Source: Anas platyrhynchos (lineage: Eukaryota; Chordata; Aves; Anseriformes; Anatidae). Taken from it: 64,000 nt of DNA. Below the pieces are notes generated by a model. That model was not told the origin of the DNA. It ran no database searches and saw nothing but the letters and a program-made list of their open reading frames with translations. Made by a program: the position numbers and the translations under genes. This document shows, piece by piece, positions 1 to 13,910 of this stretch. How positions within the stretch are numbered: the first letter of the stretch is position 1; every line of letters begins with the position of its first letter. The DNA lies in NCBI RefSeq assembly GCF_047663525.1, contig NC_092589.1:104716001-104780000 (forward strand), in the 5' to 3' direction.

Positions 1-3000
1 GGCTTGGGATGAGCCTGTGGATTTAGTTGAAAAGGTTCATACAAAACAGTCAGGTTTAATGAGCCCCTGAGAAAAAGGAACAAACTGATGTTTTAAGGAG
101 AGAGCAAGAAAGAAAAAAATAGAGCCAAAGTAATTGACTATGAACTCAGTACTGACATTTGTTTTGAATATTTATACAGAAATGATGCTACGTGTGCTGC
201 AGCGCAACCATGTTTCTGACCTCAAGAACTGGCACTCCTGATGGACTTGGACAGGGAAGAAGACAGAAAAAAATTGGGACAAATACAGAACACAAGCAAG
301 GAGAAGAGGCAGATATACACCACCCAGAAATCAGTGTGTTGGCTGCATCTGGATCAATTTGGTGCCTCACGATGCCCCTCTTTCTGAGATTACCCCTAAA
401 AGCAGGGCAGCAAGACCTGGGGAAGAAGAGTCATCACCTGATGACCACAGCAAGGGGGAGAAGCTGAAAGCTACACACCTCCAGGTCAGCCTTTACACGT
501 ACCTGCTTCTGGCAATACTCTGCTGCTCTGTTCTGTTCTCCACCAGCAGGGTTTCTGCTTCGTTCAGCAAATGGACAACTGCCAAGTCTTTGCCCTCACC
601 CTACAGCCCATTAAATACTTACATCTGCATCCTACGCTGAATACAAAGCCTTACATCTCCCCAGACATGTTTATGCAGATCTGACCACAGCATGGAAGAC
701 TACACAACAAAATCCCAAAGCATGCAATAGATGCCCACTACTTTTGGCTGTGGGATTTCAGACATAGTGTCTAGTTTTTTAGTCAATACTTTTAACACAA
801 CTTCAGCTGAAGCTGTGCTTCGAAAATATAACTTCAGCTGCTCTTATGAATATTCAACACTCCTATAAATAAGGCCCAAAATACCGCAAAATGCAAGGAA
901 AACTGAAGATCATCCTTATGACATTTTCCTATCATGATTTCTTCATATCACCAAAACTCTGTGGTGGACACAGAGGTGGAAAACAGCCAGGCACTTACAC
1001 TCTCAGCAGGGAAAGGAGCTCACGTGGAAGAGTTCGTGACCTCTGCGGGGCTGCATGACAGCTGTATTGATCATCTTCATCTGATGCTTGCCATGACTTT
1101 TAAGCATATGATATCACAGGCTAAATATTCACTTAGTATGCATTTTGAGTATCTGATTCCTTACATTTTCCAAACGAATCAAAACCCAGCACCTCTACCA
1201 CAAAGTCCATGCTTCTATCTAATTGCAATTACCAGTTGTTGCTTCCATCCAAAGGGCAGATTTCTACCACTTTCCCTATCCAAAGTAGCTACTCATTTCC
1301 ATGTGGAAATGAGGACAATCCCTTGCTGATAACATAGGAGGTCAAAGGAGAAACAGAGGCTCCCAAATCCCATCCTATTCACTTCACATTTCAGCACCTA
1401 GAGTGTTTTAGTGAAGATCAGGATGGCATCTGAAGCAACTCGCCCAATCACCCTCGCTTAAAGATGCTTCAGCATGCGTTGTACACCAGTCCAAGTAACA
1501 CAACTCATATAAACATATCTTTTTTTTTTTAAAGCTGAATCAGAAGACCTGTTCCAAAGGGAAATGGACATTTAGTCTATGGACTAGAGCTAGGCAGGTT
1601 TAGGTTTCCCAAAATCATTACAGCACCAGTGCTGGGTCCTCAGTGCCAACAAGCTCGTTCAACAGGTACTGCCCTGCAGTTCTTACCAAAGTGAAGAAAG
1701 CCAAAAATCAGCATTCAGCCTTTTCTTAATTATAACTCCCATCTTAACCCAGCATCAAGCTTCAGCAAGAACTCCATGCTGAGCTACATGAAGATCTGCA
1801 GATATACAACTTGGCTTGAAGCAGAGCCCAAAAATTATCCAGCTGGCTCGAGGACAAAGAGAACAGCCACTCAGACAGCAAATGAGGAGGGAGGTACGAG
1901 GACAGAGCTGGACATCATCATCCTGAAAGTCTCCACAGAAAACACGTGGAGCCAAGCAGCTCATTTGTTTGCAGATACTACATCCAGTAACCTCCACATC
2001 TGGAAACAATATACTTGTGTACCTTCTGCTAACTTATGTCAAACTCCTATAACATCTTGAGCACGGGCAGAATAAAACTTAAACACCTCGTGATTTGGTC
2101 AGGCTTGAGCAGAACACCCACCAAGAACAAAGATGATGTTCATGAAAGCAGGACGATTGATTCCTCAAACCAAGCTCTAACTTGTCTCCCCCTAGTCATA
2201 AAAGCCGTCCCTATAAGCAGCTCTCGTTTTACTGAGGAAATAGAAGTCCCAACCCAATGAAGTTCAGACTTTTGGGGGTGAAACTTGTTTCTCCATGCAT
2301 TGTCTCAGTTTTTTTCACCCCTGCAGAGTTGTAATTTAGCAAATTTATCAGGAAAAAATAGAATTTTTGGCCTCCTCACATTACAGGTTGTACCAACAGC
2401 TCAGCTTATAGTGACAGTGACACCAAAAAGTCCCAGATAACTTTCGATTACATCTTGCTGCATAGGCATGGAGAAGAATAAAAAAAAAATCTTACAACAG
2501 TGACGCAAATTATCATTTGGCAGTGATTCATGTAGGTACCTGTTAAATACCACTTTGACACACTAAGCTGTTACAAAACCTGTTGTATGTATTCGAGCAA
2601 TTGAGAATTAAATCTGTGCAAGCCCAGCTGTATGGCCAGTGCAACTGATAAGCAGGTTTTGTGCCAAACGTAAGCTATCAGGACAAATTCACAGTTTCAA
2701 GGTTTGGGCTATTCTTCCTTAGCTACTCCAGCAAATCCATTATACTATTAACTATGTTAAACTATCTACATCATAAATTTCATAAATTGCATACACTCTG
2801 CAAAAAAAAGTCAATAGAAAGTTTATAATAAAACTTAAAAAAAACATTAATTTTAGCCTTTTAAAAGTTTAAATGTAATTATGACATGCATTTGTAATAG
2901 AAATTGTTTCTTGGGAAAAAAAGTGTTTGAGAGAACAATTCTTTATGTAAAGAGGAGGAGAGAGGTCAGTGACGGCTCAGAGGGATTTTCATCGTTGAGA

Positions 3001-6000
3001 GGGAGTTTTGGCAAAACATTTGATTTCAACAGTAGAAATCGCCAACCTTCTGACAGCAGCATCTTTAATAAACCATTAGAAGTGTTTTAAAAGTCCATGT
3101 TAAAATGAAATATAGGAGATTATTTTTCTTATGAAGCTCGTTTTTAACATACTGCTGTGCGATTTTTATGTAGTAATTAAGACTCGAGGCCCAGCTTCCT
3201 CTTCACATCAGCGATATTTCAACACCAAAAGCCAAGCGTCGCAGCCAAGCCCTCCAGCTCCTCCTTCACAGCACAGAAGGCATTCGTCTCATTCCGAAGA
3301 GCAGCCAAAGCAGCAGCAAGGGATGCTACCGATATAGCTGATTCCTAAACTGGATGGCACAAATTAATCGCAGCAGCTCATACAGCCTACATTCCTCAGA
3401 GAAGCAGTAATATTGTTGTATCAAGTTCTGCTCACCAGCTCCTGCAAGGCACCGCCAGGTGGTCGGACATACAACACACACGGTAAGGTACCTTAGAAAA
3501 GGTACAGGGAGCACCAAATTAAGATTGAGGAGATCCAGGTTTTACTTTCTCCTCTGCCAATGATCCACCCAAACTCCCCAAGAAGTCACCTCCTTTGTGC
3601 TTCTTCATTTTCTTATTTTTTAAGAAGTCTGCTCTGATCAGAAGATAAAAAACCCTGTTCAAACCTGTAAGCTGCAATGAGTGCCTATGGCCTCAAGAAC
3701 ACACTTTTGATGTATTAAAGTCATTTTTTTTTTCTTCTCAATTCTTCATTTGAGAAAAAAAGAGCAATTTAGTTCTTATTTTCCCTCATGTTGCCATACA
3801 GTGGTATGTATCTTCCATGGAACTGAGTTTTTTTGAGCTGCAAGACGCCAGCATCACTCCTTATCTCCTTATCTAGCCTTTTTTTGGTTCATCACTCTAT
3901 CTATAGCCATTTTTTGGTTCCCCATTCTGTCACAGAAACAAAGTGATCTTCCTTGTTTCCCACATCACCCTATAGGGCTAGTAAGCAAAATACATTGAGC
4001 ATTATTCCTTTTTCTTCTGTCTTTTCAACAACTCTGGTTATTGGAGAGCAAAGCCAATCAAAACATTTTAGAGTATCAATTATAAAAGCACTTTGAAGAG
4101 AGCTCTTGCAAGAGCTAGCAAATTAAGACAGAGTAACATACATTTTCTTTAAAAAGAAGCACTGATCTTCAAGCTGAGGCTTGGATTTTTTTTTTTTATA
4201 AATGTTATTAGCAGCAGCATTGTAAACACAAACCCTTCCAAGCATCGCATGGGGTGACACACACTTGTCATAAATTGCCAAACCTTGCTGTAACTGGTGA
4301 AGCGTCAGTTATGCCTGGTTTCTCAGATGTCAGCATTAGCTCGTTCTTGCTGCCAGTTAAGTCAAAGCCATTTCCCTTCCCACCAAAGCACTGAGCGGAA
4401 GACTTGAAAACATCTACAGATGTTCCCCAAAATCTCCTTTTCACACAGGAGAGCTGATGCTTCTCCACAGCAACCGCAGAGCGGTACAGATGGATCATCT
4501 GCTGTCCAATTTCTAACCTCCATCCAGTGTGACAGAAAAGGAACAAACAGCTTGTACAATTAGCCAGTAACTGCCTACTGCCAAACCACTAAGAAACAAA
4601 GAGCGAGAACAATTATTGGAAAGCAGCAATTTTCCAACTATTCCCCTCAATCAAAAAAAAGCAATCCCATGGCAAGAATCTAAATCAAAGTACTTAGTGA
4701 TTTTCCTCAACTTCTTGGGAAAAGTTGGAAAGAATTCCAGAGAAACAGATTAAGTTGAAGGATATTTGATAGCTCAGTTCAGAGCACATTTCTCTAACTG
4801 GCAGGAAGAGGCAGGCATTCCTCTTACAACTCAAAGCTCATAAATCCTGTGGCAACGCTTTCAAAAAGTACATTTTTGGTTCAAATACCACCAAGCATCT
4901 TCCATGATGAAGATTTAACTAAGTAGCACTCTGCCTTGAAGTCTCAACCTCACCTCACACGTGAAATACAAGGAAACAGATAAGCAGCAGTGGTTATTTT
5001 GGGTAATATCAGTACGGGAAACGCTGAGACACCTCGTTCTTTGTAGCAAAGGCTGTGTTACTCTATGTTCATACAGCACCCAAGGAGGAGGGGACAGACA
5101 TTTTCAAGCTGGCCTTCAAGCACAGCTCCTCTCCAAGCAGCCCGTGCTTTAGGTCTGTGCTCCAGCCATTGTCCTTCAGCACTGCTGGCAAGTGCTTTTC
5201 AACACCACACTAATATACTTCATACGAATTTACTGGCAGCTGGAAGGACTTGCTCAGATTCTGGATGCTGTCTTCCCAAGCTGATTTTAGTCCAAAACAA
5301 AAGACAGACATGGCATACGTTAATAATAGTATTTCTATTTCCAGTATCAACTTCCAGTTTCTAGCATGCAATTCTTCAGCATGCTGGAGAACATCCTGAA
5401 GAACATGATGGAGACCCCAGCAATCTGGTTCGTGCAGTCAATGAGCACCAAATCCAGCCAGCTTTCCAAAATAGTGCTTACTAAATCATCGCTCAAGGTA
5501 TTAAAAAAACATAACACTAAGGGCTTACAGTAAAATCATGGATGTGTTTTACAGTAAAAACAACCAATACTCACTCATTCATCAAGGATGGGAAGAGGAC
5601 TGTTGAAGGATATCCTTTCTGACCAGCTCACAAGGACTCAGCATTATAGATACTGAGCTTTGAACAGCTACATAGTCACACCAACAGCCAAAATCCAGGA
5701 AGCAAGTTTGCTTCAAAAGGTGAAAATTGGAGTAAGAATGATGTTTTGTTGTTGTTGTTGTTTGTTTTTTTTCCCCTTCCTCCCCCTCAAAACTGTAGCA
5801 GCCTAACACTTCTGGTGAGCAGAAACTGGTCTGGGCAGGTAAAGATTGCAGATTACCAAGGAAAAAGGGCTTGCACCATCGAAACATAACACTCTGGGAC
5901 TGTTTGGAAGCACTCTTTGTCAACACAAAGACCAACCCTACAACTGAGTTTTGGGAAGTGTGCCTCTTTATCACATGCACATCACAACTAACACCAAAAT

Positions 6001-6496
6001 CTCTACTGAGACAGCAACATGCAAGATTAAATGAGAAGCTTTTAATAGAGTATTAAATACTCAGAGCCTGATTTAAAAAAAAAAGTGACCAGTTTATCAG
6101 AACTCACTTTTCTAGCTATTTAAAAAGACAGCAAAAAATTACCATCCATGGGAGTATCCTTTTCAGATATAAGCAGAAGCAGACACATTCCCAGACAGTA
6201 CTGTTGTGTTCTGCTATGTGAGAAACTGAAACCGAAATGCAGCTCAAAATAAGCAACACAAACTTACAAAGGAAGACCCTTGTTTATAAAGCCTGCAGAA
6301 ATCCAGCAACAGCACTAGGCCCTTTACTTAGGGAGGCAAACAAACGTTCCACATCCCCAAAACATAATTCAGCCTCAGCGTTCTCCATTTAAAAAGGGTT
6401 CAGTGCTCTCTCCCTTAAATAACCACCATCTACCTCAAAAAGTCTACTTCTCCACTTCCATTTCCCTTCTGCTCTTCCCAATTTGGGATCACTTAG

Positions 6497-6718
6497 AACC
6501 ACAGAATGGTTTGGGTTGGAAGGGGCATTAAAGATCACCTGTTTCCAACCCCATGCCATGGGCAGGGACACCTCCCACCAGCCCAGGTTGCCCAAAGCCC
6601 CATCCAGCCTGGCCTTGAACACCTCCAGGGATGGGGCATCCACAGCTTCTCTGGGCAGCCTGTGCTAGGGCCTCACCCCCTCTGAGTGAAGAATTTCTTC
6701 CTTACATCTAATCTAAAT
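6497..6718 (-). mobile_element. CR1 LINE 3' fragment (antisense)
   Basis: Read on the plus strand this begins accacagaatggtttgggtt and runs through the typical CR1 3' coding and untranslated text (paragraphs resembling 'ccatgccatgggcagggacacc', 'cttgaacacctccagggatg' and 'cagcttctctgggcagcctg'). It is 5' truncated, as most CR1 copies are. It lies inside MBOAT2 intron 1, in the same orientation as the gene. Confidence 0.9.
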
Positions 6719-9700
6719 TTTCATTTGTGGCAAGTCAGCCACCCCCAATGCCTCCAAGTGCCAAACAGCCCCGTACACTCCTGCAATACACCCTACAAGC
6801 TGCAGAAGCAATGGGCACTACCCAGAGCTGTAATTGCTTTTCAACTTAAGCATTTTAAAAGGAAATGGAATTAAGTAACACCTGATAACTCTTAAGCAAC
6901 AAGTTATGCCTCCACATTGAAATATGTTCTCCAACTTCTTATATTTAACCCCACAGCAAAACGATTAGGAATTCTCTACAGGGGAAGCATCACCAGTGCA
7001 GAATGTAGCCCCGCAGTTATTCAACCCAACATGCTGCCCACAAGCACCAAAACACCAGCACCTCCGTCTTCAGCTTAAGCCACTTTCAAAGTAAATAGAA
7101 ACTCTCAAATCCCGGCTAGGGCAGTAAAATTGCACTATTACAGCCAACCCAAAATAGCTCCTTCCCCTTTGGATGCATTATTGCAGAACAGGAGGCAGAG
7201 GTACAGATCCCTTGCAAGGAGGGCTGAGCTGCTGGAAACCATTTACAATACACAAAGTGAAAGAGCCAGACAGCTCTGCTCACTTCAACGAAAGCTAAAA
7301 TACAAAAAAAAAAAAATAAAAAAATTATATCTACCAGCTTAAACTACGTTTCAAGGTAAAGAAAGTGAAATATCTGTAACTTAAGAACTGCATCAATGTG
7401 CTTTTTAAAATGCTGTACCAATGCACAGATGAAATAAACAGGCTTTCACCTGGCTACCTGCAATTTCCCCGCCTTCTGAGAGAAAACAAAGCCCCACAGC
7501 CTAACCTCCCTTGGTCAGAAGCTTGGGAAATGAGTGAAAACCTGGGCAGCTGTTTCTCACAGAAAGCCCAGATCACCCAAAACAAGAAAGGTAACGAAGA
7601 CGTGCCGTAATTAAGGCTGCAAAGCAGAGCTTCATCAGGTCAGAACAGGAGCAGGCAGGCAGGAGTTAAAAATCAACAAACGCTGAGGCTAATGAGGGAC
7701 CAAGACGACTTGTTTCATCTTTAGCCCTGTTCAGAGCGCCCTTTAAATCAGCACTGTGCCCACCCCAGCCCGCAGAGCAGAACCAGCCCTACAGCTGCAG
7801 TGGGATTTACAACAGCACCTCTTCAAAAACAAACACCAAGCCACACAGTAGCAACTGCACTTGCAGTAAAATAAGCTCCTCTTGTCATCTTCAGAGTGCC
7901 TTAATGCTTTTTCTCTGTTAGCCTGGTCTCTGGCCACCCCAGCATTTCTTTTCAGCATCCCAGGACTGCAGCGTTCCCGTGGCAATTTCAGAGCAGCACT
8001 GTGAAGGCAGAAATGACTTCTACTCAACTCAGGAAGCTTTTTTTTTTTTTAAATACCAGCTAAATGAATTGCCTAAGGAAGGGAAAAACAGTTTGACAAA
8101 ACAAAGCAGGTGACTCCAGGCTGTTCAGGTAAAGCCTGTTTATTTTAGATGCTTACTGCAGAAACCCCGGGCTGGAATTACGCTCGAGTTTTTCCACTAC
8201 TTCACATAAACCGTGAGAAATCCCCACTCTCAACATGAGCAAGGCAGTACCAACATGAAAACTCACTGCTGCCTCCGTAAAAATTAAAGAATTGAAGTAG
8301 ACATATGGTTTATGTCTTTGCAACAGCGTTCATCAGTGTCAAAACCAGAGGTTTGCACCAAGACTTTCCTCCACCCAGCAGCTGATCCATCTTCTCCAGC
8401 AGCGTATCCAGTGTCTGTCGTCTTTTCTTTTCCAGTTCTGTTGCAGCTCCCGCTCCTTTTTTCAAGGCAGTCGCTTCTCCCATTGATTTTCTTCTCTTTT
8501 ATTCCAACTCCATCTTTCTCCACACCTCTCGCACGACAGAGCAATTCCAACCAGCAACACCCAGAGAGTTAAGTCAACACCTGAGCACTAAATTCCATTA
8601 AAAGGTGTCACTGCAGAGAGACTGGACCCACAAAATGATGCATTCCTTCCCTTCCACTAGTTCAAGGGAAGTTAAGAAACAGGTAAAAATATCCCTGCAC
8701 TTCAGTGGCAAGTCTAAAATATCTGAACCATCCATTCCTTGGGCATGGCACACACAGAAATGACATGGGCACTTCCTTTGGCTTCTTTTCACACCCTGCA
8801 GCCTGTGTGGATTGTCACAGGAGATCTTGCTTTGCTTCACACCCTTCATTCTTCCGACTGCTGCCAGCAGCAGATAAGGAAAGACCAGCACAAAGCAGGG
8901 GCAGAGGTTTTTCGTCCTACCGCTCCCTTATCTGCGGTGTTTAGATTTTACACACCCATCAATACCACTCTTACTCACTTCTATTACTCATAAGTTTCCT
9001 GGGTTACATCGGGAGGGGAGAAAAATCAATATGTTGCTTCATATTTCACAGCTACACACAGAATCAATGGTAAGGAAGAATAAAACCTGGGGTACTCTTC
9101 ACTTGGTCTTTTTATTTATTATCAGTGTTGTAATTCTTAATACAAATGAGGTCTAACACAAATTCTGGATGGCTAGACAAACTCTTTAATTTCTCCCCTA
9201 TATTTGAACAAAAAGGCTTTCATTAGACTAAAGCATTTCAGCCCTCAGGAGGCTACGTTAGGTTGCCTGGGTAGAAAACAAGGGAGACTAAGGCATCACA
9301 AATGCCTAAAACTTTGGAAAATAACAAGAGATGTGTGTCCAGATGCTTCCTGCAGGCAAACTGGGCGCATGCTGCTGCTAAGCAAAATGATGCCCCATAC
9401 CAGCTCCAAGCCTGGTCTTCTACACAAGCTCCAGCTGTGGCTCATCTCTGAAGCATCCAAATAAAGTCAAAAAAAAAAAAAAACAAAAACAGATACATCT
9501 CACCAAACATATGCATATATGAAGGGGGAAAAAAATAAGATTTTGCCTACTCTTGAGGACAAGAAGGAGAAAGGTAAAGGCTCGGCGTGCATCAATACTC
9601 ACTGTTTGCAGGCCAAGCAGTCAGGGCACGTTGAAAGGAACTCAGGCAAACCCTCTGCACGGGGAAATGCACGCTGCAAGTGATGTGAAGATGCAGCAGG

Positions 9701-12700
9701 CTTGCCTGCAATCTCTAAATTAAGGAAGTTTATATGGTTCATGTAGCTTTTTATGCCTATTCTTTAAAAAGGTCAGTCTAGATTCTGCAAATCTTGGTAG
9801 CGCTCATGTAGAAAATTCTATCTATTCTACACAAATAAGCAAATTATTCAAATAAAAGCTAAAATTAGTGTGGGAAGAGAAAACAAGTAGAAAAACAGCA
9901 AGGAAATTTGGTGACTTGTGTCGAAAAACGCTGCTTATCTTTATTTCTTAAGTGAGGTGTATAACCACACACAATATTTTATTCGATCCACATATCTCCA
10001 CATAGCTACACCACGGCTACACTCTTTCTTTTATCTAGCAGATGATCACTACAGTTAGCTGATCCAGCTCCCCAGCCCAGAACTGCAAATCTCAAGATCA
10101 ATCTCTCAGACAACCACACCGACAGCTGAGGCTCACGTATTGTGGTTACCGACCTCCCATCTCCCTGCCAGCTCCTCCTTTACAATGGTTGGCTGTTTCT
10201 ATGGCAAATGAACCGCAGGAATATTTCAACTAATTTTTGCCAATTTTCAGACAAAAAAAAATTTTTGCTCCCTCTGGTGGAAACAGTGAGAGCAGAGATT
10301 AAGTTCTGAACTTGACTTACCCCGAGGAGACCCAAAGCCAAGAAGAAAGCTCTGCTCTCCTAGGACCATTCTCATCTCAGCACAAATTTAAATGCCTCCA
10401 ATTTAATGGCAGAAGAGTTGATACATCAGCAATAGAAGCTATTTGCCAAGATATACTCAGCAAGACAGTGCCAGAAGTAAAAATGAACCACAGCCCAGCA
10501 CGCTATCCTGTCAAGGCTTCACCTCGGAGAAGGAAGAAAGCAGCAGACACACAGACATGACAGGAAAACTAGACAGCCAAGAAAACTAGAAGCACAGGTG
10601 AGAAACAAGACAGTAATAAAACACGTGAAATTGCAACCCTGATGCATTATGCAACATAGAATCCCCAAGCAGCCATCCTTTCATGGTAATTCTCGCCACA
10701 CTTCTCTTTATCTGTAAGGGGGAGGAAGGACGTTACTTTTATTCCCTCTCTCCTCCAACAAGACAGAAGGAGAACAGCGGTGCAATTATGTGCGTTCACT
10801 CTTCATTAACTTTAAGGACCCAAGAAGACAGTTGTCATCAACAGGACGCTTCCTTTGCTGAGCAGCAAACTTTGGTGCTCCAAGAAGTGAAAAGACAGAT
10901 CTTACATTAGGCTTTTCACCCCCATGGAGTGCAAAAAACTTTTTGCTATGACAAAATACACAAGAAGTAGGCAAGTTTGTCTTCCCAAACCTACAGAGAC
11001 TCTTCTAGGTTGTTGTTCATACCAACCATCTTCCCTAGATGCAAAGGGCTGCAAGTAATAAGAACAAAAATCCTCTTTAATAAGGGAAGCAGCCCATGAA
11101 GAATGCATTAACTTTTCCAAGCAGACAGTTCAGTTACCTCAGTGCAAGAGAAGAGCTAAAGGAAGGGTTAACACCGCGGCAAGTTATCAGTAACACCCTG
11201 TTGGGGGATACACACAGAAGAGGAAAACGAGTTCTTCTCCATTCCAGTAGCTAACTGGTACTCTGGTACCAAGAGGAAAAGTCGAGGAAGAGCAATCTTA
11301 AAGAAACAAAGCTTTTATCTGCCAACACAGCTGGGCACAGAGGAGATTCTTCTTCTTACAACTATGCCAAAGGGCTCCGGTGGAGCTGTCACTCCGCATC
11401 TTCCACACTGGTCCCTAACTGGCATGTAGCCAGTCGTAGGTCCGTGCCCCCAGCTCCACCAAATGTGAAGTCCAAAAGGAACTGATTCCTCTCGCTCAAC
11501 CACATGAATTCTGATCTGATTGATTAGATTGAAATTAGAGAGAGAAGCTTCACCTTTCACTGAAGTTTCCACTTACATTCCCTGCCAAAAAGGCGAGCTT
11601 TTCGGGCCGTTTGTTTGAATACCCAGGCAGCAGAGAAGCACTGACACACGCTATCTGGATTTGGCTCCCAGACTTCCACACCTCCGCCCTCGGTAAAACT
11701 TTAGGGCAGGATAATTACAGAACCTAACGGCTTAATTGTAGATCATGGCATTTCACATATAATTAGCATCTACTTGTGGTCAAAACCAAAACATACAAGT
11801 GGAGAAACAAATCTCGCCCATCTCTATCCAAGTGCTACTATTGCACATCGCTCTAGAGCCCCCATTTCAAGTACCTGCTTGGATTAGGTAGTAGAACAAC
11901 CTACTTACTAATCAGAACCCCCTTTTTCTTCTTTTATTTCTTTTCTCCTCACACACACAGCTACATTTTCATCCTGGTATGTGTATAGTATCACTGAATG
12001 CCACACATAACCCTTGAGCACACACACAGAGTATCAGCACTTTCTCTTCTCTGCCCTCATTCTCCCCCACGTTTGATTTGATTACACTGAACACATTTCA
12101 CATTCTTCCTGTATTACAAGCTTACGATCAAGACAGACTCTTAAGCTGAGAGGTTACAGAAATCTGACTTTGAGTGTTGGGTTTTTCGCTTGTTGTGATC
12201 ACTTAAAGGTGCATTCTCCTTAGTGCTGCATAATCCTATAACCCTTCAATTCATGCTTCAGTCACAAGGTTCTTCACACACACCTGGGCCTGCATTTTCT
12301 ATGGTCCACTGATGTGGAAAAAACAAAACATGTATATTTTTAGCCGCTTATCAGAAAGTCTTTTAAACCCTGTGGTTAGCCACCCTCCATTGTGATTATC
12401 CCCCAAAGCTTCAGAGCTTCAAGCACAGCGCTTTACAAAACCATCTTGCCTTTCCAGGGGCATCTGTTGCAACACATTCAATACAGGGAAGTTTTCCAGG
12501 CTTTGATAAAAAGTAACTTCATTACCATCAAAATGCCATATCAGCAGGACTTAAAATAAATTGGGTAGAAGCAGCACCACGTCACGAAGCCATTAAATTT
12601 ATGGCTGCTGTTATGAATAGATAATTACACGACACCAGCATCACGCCACGAAGAGAGGGTCACCTCTTATTATTTCTTTTACGGTACCCTGAGGAAGTGC

Positions 12701-13186
12701 CCATTTAATGGCAATCTGTGTGTGGCACCTGCCTGGAAGGACTCCACAGGTCGGAGGCACGGAGCCATGTGGCACCACCAGCCCAGGATGCGGGCAGCAC
12801 CGCAACTTGCGCACCACATCCACCCCACCAGCCCGGCTCAAATCCACCGGCTTTTGGCAGGTTTCTAGAAGAGATATTTCCGTAGGTGTATTTAACCTCA
12901 GGTTGCCTCACCTCCGTTTGAACAAAAGGAAGGAAAACGAGAAAAAGCACGTAGTTTGGGCACTTCCAAAAGTCACTAAACGCGCTCCTCGCTCTGTGTT
13001 TGGCATCCCATTGCTTTTTTCCACTCGTTTTACAGAGAGGAACCACCACCTCCCTCTACGTGAGGGCACCTCCTGACCTGCTCCATTCATTCACACGTTA
13101 CCACCGATTATTTTTTCCCCCAAGAATTCCCCATAGGAAGTTCCTCGGTGCTGTAAGCGAGGAGCCACTTCCAAACCCCTCACACC

Positions 13187-13243
13187 TTTATAAGCCCCTA
13201 TAAATATACATCCCCTATAAGCCCCTATATAAGCCCCTATAGG
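13187..13243. repeat. Short tandem block of TATAAGCCCC units
   Basis: Four imperfect copies of ctataagcccc follow one another (around 13,189, 13,214, 13,225 and 13,231), with a diverged spacer. It sits in MBOAT2 intron 1 about 400 bases inside the first exon. The TATA-like text is probably incidental to the repeat. Confidence 0.75.
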
Positions 13244-13546
13244 GCACCGTTCCCCCCACAACCACCCCACACCACCCCAATCCCCCCCAAAAGCAAAAAA
13301 AAATACAAAACCTCCACACAAAAATAAAATAAAATAAAATTAATTCCCCAGCCCCACCAAGCACCCCCAGGACCCCTCCTACCACACAATACCCAGCCAC
13401 CACAGGCTGTGGCTGCCGGGGGGGCTCACCCCACACCCCCCACACCCCAAAAACCGACTCTAGGATCCTGGTCGCCCCCTTTCACCTCACAGGAGGCTGA
13501 TTGGGGGGGGTGTGAGGCGATGAGAGGGCTCCGGGCTCGGTGCGTG

Positions 13547-13561
13547 CCCCCCCCCCCCCCC
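13547..13561. repeat. C15 homopolymer just inside MBOAT2 intron 1
   Basis: Fifteen consecutive C on the plus strand (G15 in the transcript) start 42 bases after the MBOAT2 exon 1 donor. A run of G8 lies at about 13,503-13,510. Such runs are error-prone in sequencing and can form G-quadruplex on the transcribed RNA. Confidence 0.85.
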
Positions 13562-13910
13562 AAATGCATCAGCGGATGGCTGGGCGCTCCCCTCAGCCTC
13601 ACCTGGTCGACGGGCAGGCGCACGGCGTTGCTGAGGGGCTGCAGCAGCGTGGAGCCCGTGGTGCTGGTGGCCATGGTGCGGCGGCGGCGCCCCGCTCCCC
13701 CGTGGGCTGAGGCCGGAGGCGGCGCTGCCCTCACCCGCCGCTAACGGCAACAACGGCGGCCGCGGCCCCGCACGGAGCCCTGACAACAAGGGGCCGAGCG
13801 CGGCCCCCGCCGCAGACTGACGGCGCCGCCGGCCAATCGCAGAGCGCGGCCGTCGCGGAGTGACGGGAGGGTCGGACCAATCGCGAGGCGTATCCGAAGG
13901 GTGTGGGAGG
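13560..13910. promoter_or_regulatory. MBOAT2: CpG island over MBOAT2 exon 1 and promoter
   Basis: CpG dinucleotides are frequent here (for example gcgcacggcg, ggcggcggcgcccc, ggcggccgcggccccg, gacggcgccgccgg), in contrast to the CpG-poor surroundings. Two CCAAT boxes, both followed by CGC, lie at 13,833-13,837 and 13,877-13,881, 44 bases apart. They read ATTGG in the direction of MBOAT2 and could bind NF-Y, as in many TATA-less housekeeping promoters. No TATA box is evident upstream of the start codon. The transcription start is probably between the ATG (13,674) and the first CCAAT box, but I cannot place it. Confidence 0.8.
13603..13674 (-). CDS. MBOAT2: MBOAT2 first coding exon (lysophospholipid acyltransferase 2, N-terminus)
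   Basis: The minus strand reads ATG at 13,674 in a strong Kozak context (ACCATGG) and encodes 24 residues, starting MATSTTGSTLLQPLSNAV and ending LPVDQ, before a perfect donor (CAG|GTGAGG, phase 0). I recognise this as the MBOAT2 N-terminus. From memory, the human protein has one extra threonine near the start, Q where this has R, and I where this has V. MBOAT2 is a multi-pass ER enzyme that transfers acyl chains, preferably oleoyl, to lysophospholipids such as lyso-PE and lyso-PA in phospholipid remodelling. Only this exon is in the window; the membrane segments and the catalytic histidine lie to the left. A CpG island covers it, as expected for a broadly expressed promoter. The alternative, the paralogue MBOAT1, is less likely given the match. 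Confidence 0.87.

Larger units (their letters stand above)
1..13602 (-). other. MBOAT2: MBOAT2 intron 1 (5' part, runs off the left edge)
   Basis: This stretch begins at a splice donor (CAG|GTGAGG on the minus strand, boundary 13,603/13,602) and continues to the left edge. I found no second coding exon of MBOAT2 in it, although short exons without a long open frame could be missed. It holds one antisense CR1 fragment (about 6,497-6,718), short A- and T-tracts, a tandem TATAAGCCCC block (13,187-13,243), an (AAAAT)n block (about 13,319-13,341) and a C15 run (13,547-13,561). The many 60-130 codon open frames have no recognisable protein features and look like chance. A long first intron is usual for this gene in other vertebrates as I recall. 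Confidence 0.7.
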
